Shown here: piece by piece, positions 7,888 to 15,704 of the stretch
How the letters are laid out: every line of letters begins with the position of its first letter
How positions within the stretch are numbered: position 1 is the stretch's first letter
Assembly (NCBI GenBank): GCA_017609795.1
Contig: JAFCDH010000016.1
Span: 1-26,715 of the forward strand
Direction: 5' to 3'
Length of the DNA: 26,715 nucleotides
Source of the DNA: Candidatus Pacearchaeota archaeon
Lineage (GTDB): Archaea > Nanobdellota > Nanobdellia > Pacearchaeales > GW2011-AR1
Program-made: the position numbers and the translations under genes
Notes under the pieces: generated by a model
Told to the model about the DNA's origin: nothing
Databases searched by the model: none
Seen by the model: the letters and a program-made list of their open reading frames with translations, nothing else

Positions 7888-8970
7888 TCAAATTAACTCA
7901 ACTTTTTCAATATCTCTATCAAAAAGATATAAATTAATTCCTAATCCTGGAGTAGTATAATCAAATTTAACTCTTCCCATATATCCTGTGCTTGGATGAA
8001 TATCTGTTGGATCTTGTTTTAATAGTCTAGTCGAATAACACCCCTCATTTAAAAAAGGATGAGTTATTGAAGCAATATGTAGTAATGCGGATGAGAGAAG
8101 GCTTGTTTCTCCAACTAAACTTCCAATCATATATTCTTTATCTCTTTTTTCCCATATATCAATTATATCTAAAGTTCTTAAAATTCCTCCATTTTTTCCA
8201 ACTCTAATTGAAGCTGCATCAAAATCAATTGTTTTTGCATTCTCTAAAGAAACTAAAGATTCGTCTGCTAAAAATTTAACTCCTTCCCATTGTGGGTTTT
8301 TAACATTTGTAGGAAAAGGCTGTTCAATATAATTAATATCAGATTTTGCTCTTATTAAAAGACTTGCAAGTTCATCATGAGTTAAAGAACAATTCCCATC
8401 TAATCTAAAAGTCCTTGGCTTAATAAATCTATTTCTAAATTTATGAATTTTTTTAGGATCTGTATTTGCGGTTATTTTTAATTTAATATCTAATATGCCT
8501 GCAGAACAATAAAAATTCTTTTTCCAACCAGCAGTATTTAATCCCATAGGTCCTGAAGTAACTTTAGGTCTTTTTGTTCTTCTATATTTTAATTCGTAAC
8601 ATAATACTCCAGAAAGACTTTTTCCTTTTGATTTTCCATATAAATCTAGTAAAGCCATGTCTAATCCACATAAAGAAGCCATATCTTTTGAATCCTCAGT
8701 TTCACATTCTTTTAAAAAATTAGCAATCTCTTCTAAATTCCTAAACTCTTTAGGAAGATTTAAAACATATGTTTTTAAATTTTCTGCAACTTGTTCAGGA
8801 GTCTCTCCTGTGACATATTCCCGAGGTAAACACTCTCCAAATCCTGTATGTTTCTCTCCTTTTAATTCAAGAAAAATAGTATCATTATGATGCCTTTCAA
8901 AACTTCCGTGTTTAAAGGACTTTTTTAAATGAAGTTTTGCTTTGTATAATGAAGCTTTTTTAATTTGCAT
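7888..8970 (-). CDS. Enolase-superfamily enzyme, dipeptide epimerase/MLE-like
   Basis: A 360-residue protein with the layout of the muconate-lactonizing-enzyme subgroup: a capping domain (residues 1-125) then a barrel. The catalytic set is present: K163 and K165 in DIKLKI, metal ligands D191 (RLDGN), E216 (YIEQPF) and D236 (LADES), and the second base K259 (RVGKNGG). This two-lysine pattern fits 1,1-proton transfer, as in L-Ala-D/L-Glu and related dipeptide epimerases, or syn-dehydration as in o-succinylbenzoate synthase. Specificity cannot be read from the sequence. It converges with the GH3 operon (4-base gap). An epimerase for amino-acid amides beside an amide synthetase is a suggestive pairing (inference). 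Confidence 0.8.
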   Translation of the reverse strand: MQIKKASLYKAKLHLKKSFKHGSFERHHNDTIFLELKGEKHTGFGECLPREYVTGETPEQVAENLKTYVLNLPKEFRNLEEIANFLKECETEDSKDMASLCGLDMALLDLYGKSKGKSLSGVLCYELKYRRTKRPKVTSGPMGLNTAGWKKNFYCSAGILDIKLKITANTDPKKIHKFRNRFIKPRTFRLDGNCSLTHDELASLLIRAKSDINYIEQPFPTNVKNPQWEGVKFLADESLVSLENAKTIDFDAASIRVGKNGGILRTLDIIDIWEKRDKEYMIGSLVGETSLLSSALLHIASITHPFLNEGCYSTRLLKQDPTDIHPSTGYMGRVKFDYTTPGLGINLYLFDRDIEKVELI

Positions 8971-9036
8971 AATTAATTTATGATTAATAAATTTTTAAAG
9001 ATTATAGAATGGAAAAATATATATTAGAGTTTTAAT

Positions 9037-9729
9037 TCAAACTTTCTCGCCAATATATAAAAAACATTTTGGTTTTATACCAAAAGAAGTTTGAATTAGA
9101 TAATTTTTTGAATATTTTTCTTCAAATCCTACTTTTGAACAGTCTTTTATATAGTCTTCTAATCCATAGGCAGTATGTATTTGCATACAATTATCCTCTT
9201 CTCTCATTACTTTTCTTTCATTAGCTTCTGTAAATATCTCTTTTATAAATTCTGTTTCATTAAAATTTTCTTTATTAATCCAAGAAAGATTATAATCTAT
9301 AATAATTATTTTTCCAGAAGGTTTAAGGCTTTTATGAAGAATTTCTAATTCTTCTATTCTTTCATAACCCGGCTCTTCATCTGAAAAGTCATGTAAAGTA
9401 AAAAAAGAGGTTGCAATGTCAAAATAAAATTTTTTTAATTTTCTTGGTTTAAATATATATGTAAGATTATCATATTTATGTTTTTTATCAACCTTTCCAA
9501 GAGTTTTTGTATGTTTAAAATGAGTGATTTGCGTTTCTGGATATTCTCGTGCAAGACTTACTGCAAAAATAGCTTGTTTATAACTTCCTAAATCAAGTAT
9601 TCTATTTTGAGTTGAAGTTAAAACTTTAAGAATGTTTTTTTTAGCATCCTCAAACATTTCCCTATTATTTTTATATAGCTTAGGAGTTTCTATACTTTGT
9701 TGTGTTTCATCAATTTTTATTGTTTTCAT
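9037..9729 (-). CDS. Class I SAM-methyltransferase-like protein, altered motif I
   Basis: A 230-residue protein with the Rossmann methyltransferase pattern. Motif I falls at ILDLGSYKQA (residues 44-53), an acidic-loop strand at TQITHF (about 66-71), TLHDF near 111-115, and LKPSGKIIIIDYN (about 135-147), the post-motif III strand. Motif I normally reads E/D-x-G-x-G-x-G. Here only the first glycine is kept (DLGSYKQ), so cofactor binding may be weak or changed. It lies between the enolase-like gene and the hydrolase lipoprotein gene on the same strand, with gaps of 66 and 71 bases. The substrate is unknown. Confidence 0.65.
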   Translation of the reverse strand: MKTIKIDETQQSIETPKLYKNNREMFEDAKKNILKVLTSTQNRILDLGSYKQAIFAVSLAREYPETQITHFKHTKTLGKVDKKHKYDNLTYIFKPRKLKKFYFDIATSFFTLHDFSDEEPGYERIEELEILHKSLKPSGKIIIIDYNLSWINKENFNETEFIKEIFTEANERKVMREEDNCMQIHTAYGLEDYIKDCSKVGFEEKYSKNYLIQTSFGIKPKCFLYIGEKV

Positions 9730-9800
9730 AGTAATATAGCCTTAATTTTGTTTTTTAGGTTTTATTGTATTTAAAAAAAATTTTAAAATATATTTAAAGT

Positions 9801-10823
9801 TTATTGTTTTATAAATTTAACTATGTCTTTTATCATTTGATTCTTAGGGCTCCCAAAAAATATTGTATGTTCCCCAGGGTATTCTATTATTTTTGGAGGT
9901 TTTCCAAATTTTCTAAGTGTTTTTTTAGTTTTTTTAATATCAATAATATCATCACTAGAAGCTAATAAAACTAAACTAGGAATTTTAATCTTATCTAAAT
10001 TTTGTTTAATTTTTTTTAATAAATTTTCACCTTTAATATAAGTATCTGAATTAGGCGAACAAGTTCTTAATTTATCTTCATTTAAAAATCTAAGATATTC
10101 TGAATTATCTGTAAACATTCTATTTTTTTTAATTGGGCTTTTTGTGTTTGTTTGAACACCTAAACAATCCAACACAATACTTATTGTTTCCAAACAATTT
10201 GGTTTAATTTTCATATTAAAACCAGGGGAAATGTAGACTAAGCTATCAATTTTTTCTGGATTTTTTATAGCATAATTTGTTGATAATCTGCTTCCAAAAC
10301 ATAAAGAGGCAAGATTAATGTCTAAATCAGGATTTTCATCTTTTGCAATATTAATAATCTTATTAATATCTTCTAACCAACTATTAGAACTTCCTTTAAT
10401 CCTTGTGTTTAAGCCAGAACCTCTCCTGTCTAATCCATAAACAACAATGCCTTTTTTTGCTAATTCTTCTGCAGGCTTATCAAACCACCCACTATGGCTT
10501 TCTAATCCATTTAAATAAATTAAGATTTCTTGGGAATTTTCAGTTTTCCATTTTGAATAAGCAATCTTTTTATTTTTATTTTCAAAATTATTAATAGAAA
10601 AATCTCTGTTTTCAAGTTCTAAATTATCAAGGAGATAGACAAGCCTTGCTTTTTCTGGAAAACTGCTTGTTTTAGAGATAGTTTTGATTGCATATTCTTT
10701 AAATGCAGAGCTGTTTGCAGTTAAATTGCTTTTGTATATCTTAGGAAGGTTTGCACATCCTGAGAGAAGGATTCCAGCCAATCCTCCTAAAATCCATTTT
10801 TTAATCTTTTTTTTCATCTTCAT
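9801..10823 (-). CDS. Alpha/beta-hydrolase lipoprotein with Cys in the nucleophile position
   Basis: A 340-residue protein. It has a signal and lipobox (LLSGC, Cys 23), then a serine-aminopeptidase/monoglyceride-lipase type fold (Hydrolase_4): LIYLNGLESHSGWF (residues 101-114, oxyanion region), VVYGLDRRGSG (127-137), nucleophile elbow SLCFGS (173-178), LASSDDIID (287-295, acid) and GEHTIFF (317-323, His 319). The elbow carries Cys 175 where GxSxG enzymes have Ser, as in dienelactone hydrolase. It is predicted to act outside the membrane on an ester, thioester or amide. Its start lies inside the end of the upstream gene (23-base overlap), so the two are co-translated. Confidence 0.75.
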   Translation of the reverse strand: MKMKKKIKKWILGGLAGILLSGCANLPKIYKSNLTANSSAFKEYAIKTISKTSSFPEKARLVYLLDNLELENRDFSINNFENKNKKIAYSKWKTENSQEILIYLNGLESHSGWFDKPAEELAKKGIVVYGLDRRGSGLNTRIKGSSNSWLEDINKIINIAKDENPDLDINLASLCFGSRLSTNYAIKNPEKIDSLVYISPGFNMKIKPNCLETISIVLDCLGVQTNTKSPIKKNRMFTDNSEYLRFLNEDKLRTCSPNSDTYIKGENLLKKIKQNLDKIKIPSLVLLASSDDIIDIKKTKKTLRKFGKPPKIIEYPGEHTIFFGSPKNQMIKDIVKFIKQ

Positions 10824-11556
10824 TAAAATACCTCTTTAAAGGTTCAATATAAACAATCCTTGTCATATCTCTAATTCTTGTAATCTGTTTACTCCCAACC
10901 ATTTTTTCAATCAACCCCAATGTTCCTTTCATTGCTTTGTATGTTGCATCGTTTGCTTTATTTTGCTCTTTGACATATTTTTCATACTCTTTTTTTGTGT
11001 AAGCAGCTTGATGAAGTTGTTTGACATAATCTTGCTTTTGTTCTTTTGTTTTTAAAACACCTACTTCAACTTCTTTTTCTGCATTTAATAATCTATAAAA
11101 ATTTGCTGTTTTTATCCTACTCCATTCCTGAAAACTTTTTGCAACCTTTTTATTTAGGTAATTAACTCTTGATAGGCCTTTAGATGTTTCATGTTGTTTT
11201 TTTGAAAGCTGTTGTCCAAGTGAAACATATTCTTTTTCAGGTATTTTATCAAAAGGTTTATCTTGATATTTAAAAGCTAAATCTAAACATAATCTATGCC
11301 CTGAAGAATATCTTTCTAAAACTCCTTTTTTACCATGTTTTTTCTTTAATTTTTGGAAAGTATTTGATTTAGGAGTAACTCTTTTTAAATAAGAATCTAA
11401 AAAATCTACTATTATTATTTCATCTAAGGTTTTGTAGTAAAATGGTTTTTTTTCTTTCGTTTCTTTTTTTTCCTCACTTTTAAGATTTTCTCCTAAAAAT
11501 AGTAATCCCACAAGTCCTCTTTTAAGGATTTCTCTTCGATTAAGTTCTTTTTCCAT
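10801..11556 (-). CDS. Exported protein with Tat-like signal, unknown
   Basis: A 251-residue protein. The N-terminus NRREILKRGLVGLLFLG has twin arginines (residues 7-8) before a short hydrophobic stretch, resembling a Tat signal or a Tat-derived anchor. The rest is highly charged and mostly helical, with KKE-rich linkers (residues 27-40) and a long helical C-terminal half. No enzyme motif is visible. It overlaps the downstream hydrolase-lipoprotein start by 23 bases, so the pair probably works together at the cell surface. I do not recognise a family. Confidence 0.5.
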   Translation of the reverse strand: MEKELNRREILKRGLVGLLFLGENLKSEEKKETKEKKPFYYKTLDEIIIVDFLDSYLKRVTPKSNTFQKLKKKHGKKGVLERYSSGHRLCLDLAFKYQDKPFDKIPEKEYVSLGQQLSKKQHETSKGLSRVNYLNKKVAKSFQEWSRIKTANFYRLLNAEKEVEVGVLKTKEQKQDYVKQLHQAAYTKKEYEKYVKEQNKANDATYKAMKGTLGLIEKMVGSKQITRIRDMTRIVYIEPLKRYFNEDEKKD

Positions 11557-11639
11557 TTTATAAATTTAAAATTATACTATATAAATATTATTACACTATA
11601 GTAATGATTTTAAACAAAATCCCTTAAGAAATAATTAAT

Positions 11640-11918
11640 TCACTTCTTTTCCACATCCCCTTTCTTAATATCAGTTTCTGTTATTTTTCCAATTTTTTTT
11701 CTTGTTGTTTTTGGCAAATGAACTATTGCATAACCACATGCAACAAATATAATTGCTACAAAAAGAAATAAAAACGAACAAGTGCCTGTTTGTACTTCTG
11801 AACAAGAATCTCCAAAACATAACCATTTACATAAAAACCGATCAAAAACTCCCCAAAAAAACCCAAATCCTTTTAAACCAAAGCCTACCCCATTTTTAAT
11901 CACATTAAAATTTACCAT
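11640..11918 (-). CDS. Small cysteine-containing membrane protein
   Basis: A 92-residue protein with one clear membrane segment (TCSFLFLFVAIIFVACGYAI, about residues 47-66). A cluster of four cysteines precedes or overlaps it (CKWLC, SCSE, GTC). The C-terminal tail is charged (KIGKITETDIKKGDVEKK). Small proteins of this kind are common in DPANN genomes, but I do not recognise a family. It is divergent from the SDR operon. Confidence 0.5.
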   Translation of the reverse strand: MVNFNVIKNGVGFGLKGFGFFWGVFDRFLCKWLCFGDSCSEVQTGTCSFLFLFVAIIFVACGYAIVHLPKTTRKKIGKITETDIKKGDVEKK

Positions 11919-11983
11919 ATTTTTATTAGTTAATTGATTTTTAAAAACTTAACTGATGTTTTAAGAATTAGAAAATATTTATA

Positions 11984-12080
11984 TTCCTATGAATTATTAA
12001 GAAGTACACAACAAAAGATTAAGTAGTCTAAACTAAACTTAATCTACTCAATTGTAAAGCTTAAAGATTTATAAATTTTA
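11984..12080 (+). promoter_or_regulatory. Recurrent leader element, copy 2 (before SDR)
   Basis: TATGAATTATTAAGAAG (11988-12004) matches the cysD copy closely; over the 22 bases 11988-12009, 18 agree with 25799-25820. AGATTAAGT (12016-12024) is the exact reverse complement of ACTTAATCT (12037-12045). AGCTTAAAGATTTATAA follows at about 12058-12074, and the same string occurs in copy 3 and the rpoF leader. The element is 180 bases from the SDR start, separated by the tandem repeat. Confidence 0.65.
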
Positions 12081-12090
12081 GAAAAATAAA

Positions 12091-12217
12091 ACACAAAAAA
12101 TTCATAAAAATAAAAGATAAGAAAATTCATAAAAATAAAAGATAAGAAAATTCATAAAAATAAAAAAAACACAAAAAATTCATAAAAATAAAAGATAAGA
12201 AAATTCATAAAAATAAA
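12091..12217 (+). repeat. AT-rich tandem repeat, five 25-28 base units
   Basis: The core TTCATAAAAATAAA occurs at 12101, 12126, 12151, 12179 and 12204, giving periods of 25, 25, 28 and 25. A higher-order pattern is visible: ACACAAAAAA precedes copies 1 and 4, as if a 78-base block had been duplicated and partly lost. It fills the gap between the leader element and the SDR start. It has no coding potential. Confidence 0.85.
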
Positions 12218-12258
12218 TAATCCAAAACCTTTAAAATCAAAATAAATTAAGATTTATA

Positions 12259-13029
12259 ATGAGAGAAATGATTTCCTTAATAACAGGAGCTTCTAGTGGG
12301 ATTGGAGCAGAATTTGCATTTCAATTATCTGAAAAAGGTTATAATCCAATTCTTGTTGCTAGAAGACAAGAGAAACTAGAAAAACTAGCTAAAGCTTTAG
12401 AAAAAGAATATTTAGTTCACCCAAAAGTTTTATCTGCAGATTTATTAAAAGAAGAAGATTTAGAAAAAGTTGAGGATTATATTTCTGGTTTAAGTCATTT
12501 AGATTTTTTAGTTAATAGTGCAGGCTTTGGTATTCCAGGAAAATTTCAAGAGGTTTTTTTAACTAAATCTTTAGATATGCTTGATCTTCATGCTGTTGTT
12601 CCAACTCGTTTATGTCATACAGCAATTCAAAAGATGGATAAAGGAAATATAATCAATGTTTCTTCTTTGGCTTCTTTAATCAACAGACCAGGATATACAG
12701 TCTATTCAGCAACTAAATCTTATCTAACTGTTTTTTCCCAAACCTTACAAAAAGATTTAGGAGAAAATATAAAAGTACAAGCCTTGTGTCCTGGATTCAC
12801 ACATACACCTTTTCATTACACTAAGGAATACAAGGATAAATCAGGTTTACAAAAAATCCCTGCTTTTTTATGGATGGATGTTGAGGAGGTTGTAAAAAGC
12901 TCACTTAAAGAATTAGGAAAAAAAAGACACAAGGTGGTTTATATACCTGGTTTTAATAATCGTTTTTTTCTAAGTTTAATGAACAATAAAATAATTTCCC
13001 CTTTAATTTGGAGGTATTATGATAAATGA
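12259..13029 (+). CDS. Short-chain dehydrogenase/reductase
   Basis: A 256-residue classical SDR. It has the NAD(P) loop TGASSGIG (residues 9-16), ARRQEKL (35-41, with Arg after the second strand suggesting NADPH), NSAG (86-89), NVSSLAS (133-139) and the active site Y149-x3-K153 (YSATK). PGFTHTPF follows as in the DltE/YqjQ-like branch. The C-terminal FNNRFFLSLMNNKIISPLIWR is amphipathic and may touch the membrane. The ATG at 12259 and one at 12268 are both possible; the second places the fold closer to the start. Its end overlaps the lipoprotein start by 4 bases (ATGA), so the two form an operon. The substrate is unknown; a lipid or polyketide-like carbonyl is plausible. Confidence 0.85.
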   Translation: MREMISLITGASSGIGAEFAFQLSEKGYNPILVARRQEKLEKLAKALEKEYLVHPKVLSADLLKEEDLEKVEDYISGLSHLDFLVNSAGFGIPGKFQEVFLTKSLDMLDLHAVVPTRLCHTAIQKMDKGNIINVSSLASLINRPGYTVYSATKSYLTVFSQTLQKDLGENIKVQALCPGFTHTPFHYTKEYKDKSGLQKIPAFLWMDVEEVVKSSLKELGKKRHKVVYIPGFNNRFFLSLMNNKIISPLIWRYYDK

Positions 13030-13757
13030 ACAAAAAAAAGCCCATTAAATTTAGAACAAAATTAACAATAGGAATTATTTTAGCAGGATTAACAGCAGGT
13101 TGTTCTCTTCCAAAACCTAAATTTGATATGAAAACTTATGCAGATAATTTTTGGAAAAAAAGTAGTTCTGTCGCAGATAAATTAACTTTTTGGAATAATC
13201 AAGAGCCTTCTTCTTATTCTCCTGCAATTTATGGGTTTGGAGGATTAGCTGTTTTTGGAGATGGGCAAACAGATAATGTTTTAGCTAATATTTGTCCAAC
13301 ATTAGAAGTTTCAGATTGTCATTATCATAAACTTGGTAAATGGCCAAAAATAATGCATAGAATTAAATACCAGTATAAAACAGGACACCCAATTATATTT
13401 ATAGGCCATAGTGCAGGATGTGGTGAAGCAGTTAATGTTGCAAATGAATTAAAAAAAATAGGCATGCCTATTGGAATGATTTTCTTAGATGCATCTTATT
13501 TAAATTCAGGTTTATATAAACCAAATTGTAAAATTCCAAGTAATGTATATAGAATTGAAAATTATATTTCAAAAGGCCCCTATAAGGGTAAAGAATTAGA
13601 AGATTCTGATTTTGAAGGCAATAATCTTATGAAAGCAAAGTCTTTTAATTTTCGTTTAAATACAAGCCATGTTGGAATGACCAAAAAATTTCAAGATAAA
13701 TATATTGATAGTGTACAAAGAATTTTAAGTGATTATCATACAAGAATCAGAAGATGA
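13026..13757 (+). CDS. Putative lipoprotein with alpha/beta-hydrolase motif
   Basis: A 243-residue protein. It has a basic start, a hydrophobic stretch (residues 13-23) and a lipobox (LTAGC, Cys 26). The mature part has YGFGGLAVFGDG (69-80), a nucleophile elbow GHSAGCG (127-133, Ser 129), FLDAS (153-157, Asp 155) and TSHVGM (213-218, His 215). These positions suit a Ser-Asp-His triad, so a small extracytoplasmic lipase or esterase is likely. It is co-translated with the SDR through an ATGA overlap. It differs from the hydrolase lipoprotein at 9801-10823, which has Cys in the elbow. Confidence 0.7.
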   Translation: MNKKKPIKFRTKLTIGIILAGLTAGCSLPKPKFDMKTYADNFWKKSSSVADKLTFWNNQEPSSYSPAIYGFGGLAVFGDGQTDNVLANICPTLEVSDCHYHKLGKWPKIMHRIKYQYKTGHPIIFIGHSAGCGEAVNVANELKKIGMPIGMIFLDASYLNSGLYKPNCKIPSNVYRIENYISKGPYKGKELEDSDFEGNNLMKAKSFNFRLNTSHVGMTKKFQDKYIDSVQRILSDYHTRIRR

Positions 13758-13782
13758 TTTTAAAGAGTAATAGATTAATACT

Positions 13783-13903
13783 TATATCTCTATAAAAGAT
13801 TATGAGATAAAAATGATAAGCTTAGGGCATACACAATAAAAGAACACAGCTTAAAGATTTATAAGACTATAAATAAGAATTCAAATTCCAGAATAAAAAT
13901 AAA
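13783..13903 (+). promoter_or_regulatory. Recurrent leader element, copy 3 (no ORF directly behind)
   Basis: A TATA-like CTCTATAAAAGATTATGAG is followed by GATAAGCTTAG (about 13815-13825) and, after 24 bases, AGCTTAAAGATTTATAA (from about 13848). TAAGCT and AGCTTA are complementary. The 22 bases at 13882-13903 are identical to the minus-strand bases 20511-20490, which end just before the uS4 start codon. Here no start codon follows. Confidence 0.6.
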
Positions 13904-13943
13904 ATTAGTAAAAAATACAATAAGATATTAACATCAAAACTCT

Positions 13944-13980
13944 AAAAAGATTTCTAATCTTAAAACATAGAAATCTTTTT
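13944..13980 (+). terminator. 13-base stem hairpin ending in a T-run
   Basis: AAAAAGATTTCTA (13944-13956) and TAGAAATCTTTTT (13968-13980) are exact reverse complements with an 11-base loop, and the stem ends in five T. It could terminate the SDR-lipoprotein transcript or a short RNA starting in copy 3 of the leader element. Confidence 0.55.
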
Positions 13981-14043
13981 AATACATTCTTTATTGAAAT
14001 TTATACTTAAAAACACTTAATACATAAAAAAAGAAATTTAAAA

Positions 14044-14844
14044 ATGGTGATTTACTCTCATTCAAGACTTTCAACATTTGAACAATGCCCTCTTCAGTTT
14101 AAATTAAAATATATTGATAAACTTAAACCAGAAATTAAGGAAACAATAGAAGCTTTTCTTGGACATCAAGTTCATGAAACTTTAAGATTTGTTTATGAAC
14201 AAGTAGCAAGGGGAATTATTTTACAATTAGATGAAGTTCTTAAATATTTTATTGAAATCTGGAACAGAGAATTTAACAATGAAATTAAAATAATAAAACA
14301 AGAGTATGATGCAGAACATTATTTTCATAAAGGCATTAAATTTTTAATAGATTATTTTTGCAAACACTCTCCTTTTAAAGACAACACTATTGCAACAGAA
14401 AAAAGAATTATGATTAATTTAGATTTTGAAGGAAAATATAAACTTCAAGGATATATTGATAGGTTAGTTCATAATAAAGATACTAATATTTATGAGATTC
14501 ATGATTATAAAACAAATGGATTTTTAAAATCCCAAGAAGAATTAGATAAAGATAGACAATTAGCTTTATATGCAATGGGAATTAAAAATAATTTCGAAAA
14601 TGTAAAAGAGGTTCATTTAGTCTGGCATTTTCTTGCCTTTAATAAAAAAATAATTTCAAAAAGAACAGATCAAGAACTTGAAAGCCTAAAACAAGAAATA
14701 ATTGAATTAATTAATAAAATTGAATCTACAACAGAGTTCCCTCCTAATCCAAGCAAATTATGTAAATGGTGTGGATTTAGAAATAATTGTTATTTGTTTA
14801 ATTCTAGTTTTAAAACAGAAAACATTCAAAATAACTTAGAATAA
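14044..14844 (+). CDS. Cas4/RecB-like PD-(D/E)XK nuclease with four cysteines
   Basis: A 266-residue protein of the PDDEXK_1 (RecB/Cas4-like) group. It begins with the typical YSHSRLSTFEQCPLQFK (residues 4-20, Cys 15). VHE (His 44), GYIDR (Asp 139), EIHDYKT (Asp 154, Lys 156) and the RQLALYA motif (Gln 172) make a complete nuclease site. C240, C243 and C249 (CKWCGFRNNC) with C15 form the four-cysteine iron-sulfur pattern of Cas4 and AddB-type nucleases. No cas gene or CRISPR array is in the window, so it is a stand-alone Cas4-like enzyme, probably an exonuclease in DNA repair. The 286-base gap before it holds leader copy 3 and a hairpin. Confidence 0.85.
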   Translation: MVIYSHSRLSTFEQCPLQFKLKYIDKLKPEIKETIEAFLGHQVHETLRFVYEQVARGIILQLDEVLKYFIEIWNREFNNEIKIIKQEYDAEHYFHKGIKFLIDYFCKHSPFKDNTIATEKRIMINLDFEGKYKLQGYIDRLVHNKDTNIYEIHDYKTNGFLKSQEELDKDRQLALYAMGIKNNFENVKEVHLVWHFLAFNKKIISKRTDQELESLKQEIIELINKIESTTEFPPNPSKLCKWCGFRNNCYLFNSSFKTENIQNNLE

Positions 14845-14852
14845 AAATAAAA

Positions 14853-15515
14853 TCATTCTTCTTTATTTTCTTCTTTCTCCTTTTTTACTTCTACAGAATC
14901 TTCCGGAGAAGAATAAATAAGTTGTATAATAGAATGAAGTCCTCTTAAAATAAATTCTACAACAAAAATAAATATAATAAACATTAAAACATTGGTAAAT
15001 AAAGAAGGAATTTGAGAAATTTTCATAATTAAAGTATCTACATTGAAAAAATTAGTACCTAAAATAAACATTGCTAAAACTGTAAATGGAAGGATTTTTG
15101 CAAGATCTTTTGATAAATCCTCACTTATATAAGCACTTATTCTTGTTGAAGCAATAATTGCTGCAGAAATTAAAAGTATTTGTTGAGCACTTTGTGATTC
15201 AGATAAAATTAATAAAAACATAGAAAAGATTGCAAACCAAAATAACACTAAAAAAGGCAAGATGATTATATACTCAATAGTATAAAGAATAACTGCAAAA
15301 ATTTTTTCTAAACTAGGATATTTTGAATGATTATATTGTCTTAGATTTAATTCAATTATATCCCTGCTTGCAAGAAATTTATAAAATTTCCAGACAAATA
15401 TAGAATATATTGCAATAAAAAAAGTATATAAAAACAGAGTAACTAATATCCTGTATTCTTCAGGAACTGAGTTTACTATTCCTTGAAAAAAACCTGCAAT
15501 TAAATCAAATACCAT
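14853..15515 (-). CDS. Multi-pass membrane protein, unknown
   Basis: A 220-residue protein with about five membrane segments: residues 23-42, 70-98, 108-126, 142-158 and 175-193. An amphipathic region (YSSPEDSVEVKKEKEENKEE) forms the cytoplasmic tail. There is a short loop with charged residues (ISEDLSKDLAKI) between segments three and four. It looks like a mechanosensitive-channel-like or scaffold protein, but no diagnostic motif is visible, so no function is given. It converges with the nuclease gene, with an 8-base gap. Confidence 0.55.
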   Translation of the reverse strand: MVFDLIAGFFQGIVNSVPEEYRILVTLFLYTFFIAIYSIFVWKFYKFLASRDIIELNLRQYNHSKYPSLEKIFAVILYTIEYIIILPFLVLFWFAIFSMFLLILSESQSAQQILLISAAIIASTRISAYISEDLSKDLAKILPFTVLAMFILGTNFFNVDTLIMKISQIPSLFTNVLMFIIFIFVVEFILRGLHSIIQLIYSSPEDSVEVKKEKEENKEE

Positions 15516-15534
15516 TTTGCCTCTTTTTATACTA

Positions 15535-15548
15535 GTAATTATAAATAA
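15535..15548 (-). promoter_or_regulatory. TATA box of the membrane protein gene
   Basis: On the minus strand TTATTTATAATTAC ends about 20 bases before the ATG at 15513-15515. This suggests a leaderless transcript separate from the uS9 operon. Confidence 0.5.
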
Positions 15549-15588
15549 GAATTAATAAATGTTATGGATTTTGAGAATTTGTTAAAAT

Positions 15589-15692
15589 AATATCAATATC
15601 TTAATGAAATATTACTATGAAGAAGACACACTGAATTTACTCATCAACTTAGCTTTAAGATTATAAAAGAGATTAAATTTATAAGAGATAAG
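15589..15692 (+). promoter_or_regulatory. Recurrent leader element, copy 4 (opposite to neighbouring genes)
   Basis: On the plus strand, AATATCAATATCTTAATGAA matches the block before uS4. CTCATCAACTTAGCTTTAAG then matches the rpoF leader (ATCATCAACACAGCTTAAAG). Both adjoining genes are on the minus strand, so this copy points toward the 3' end of uS9 and has no gene behind it. It could drive an antisense RNA or be an inverted, displaced copy. Confidence 0.45.
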
Positions 15693-15704
15693 TTAAAATA
15701 CAAA

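Noticed and set aside
12091..12217. CRISPR-like array upstream of the SDR.
   Set aside because: The units are nearly contiguous, very AT-rich and without distinct spacers; it is a tandem repeat.
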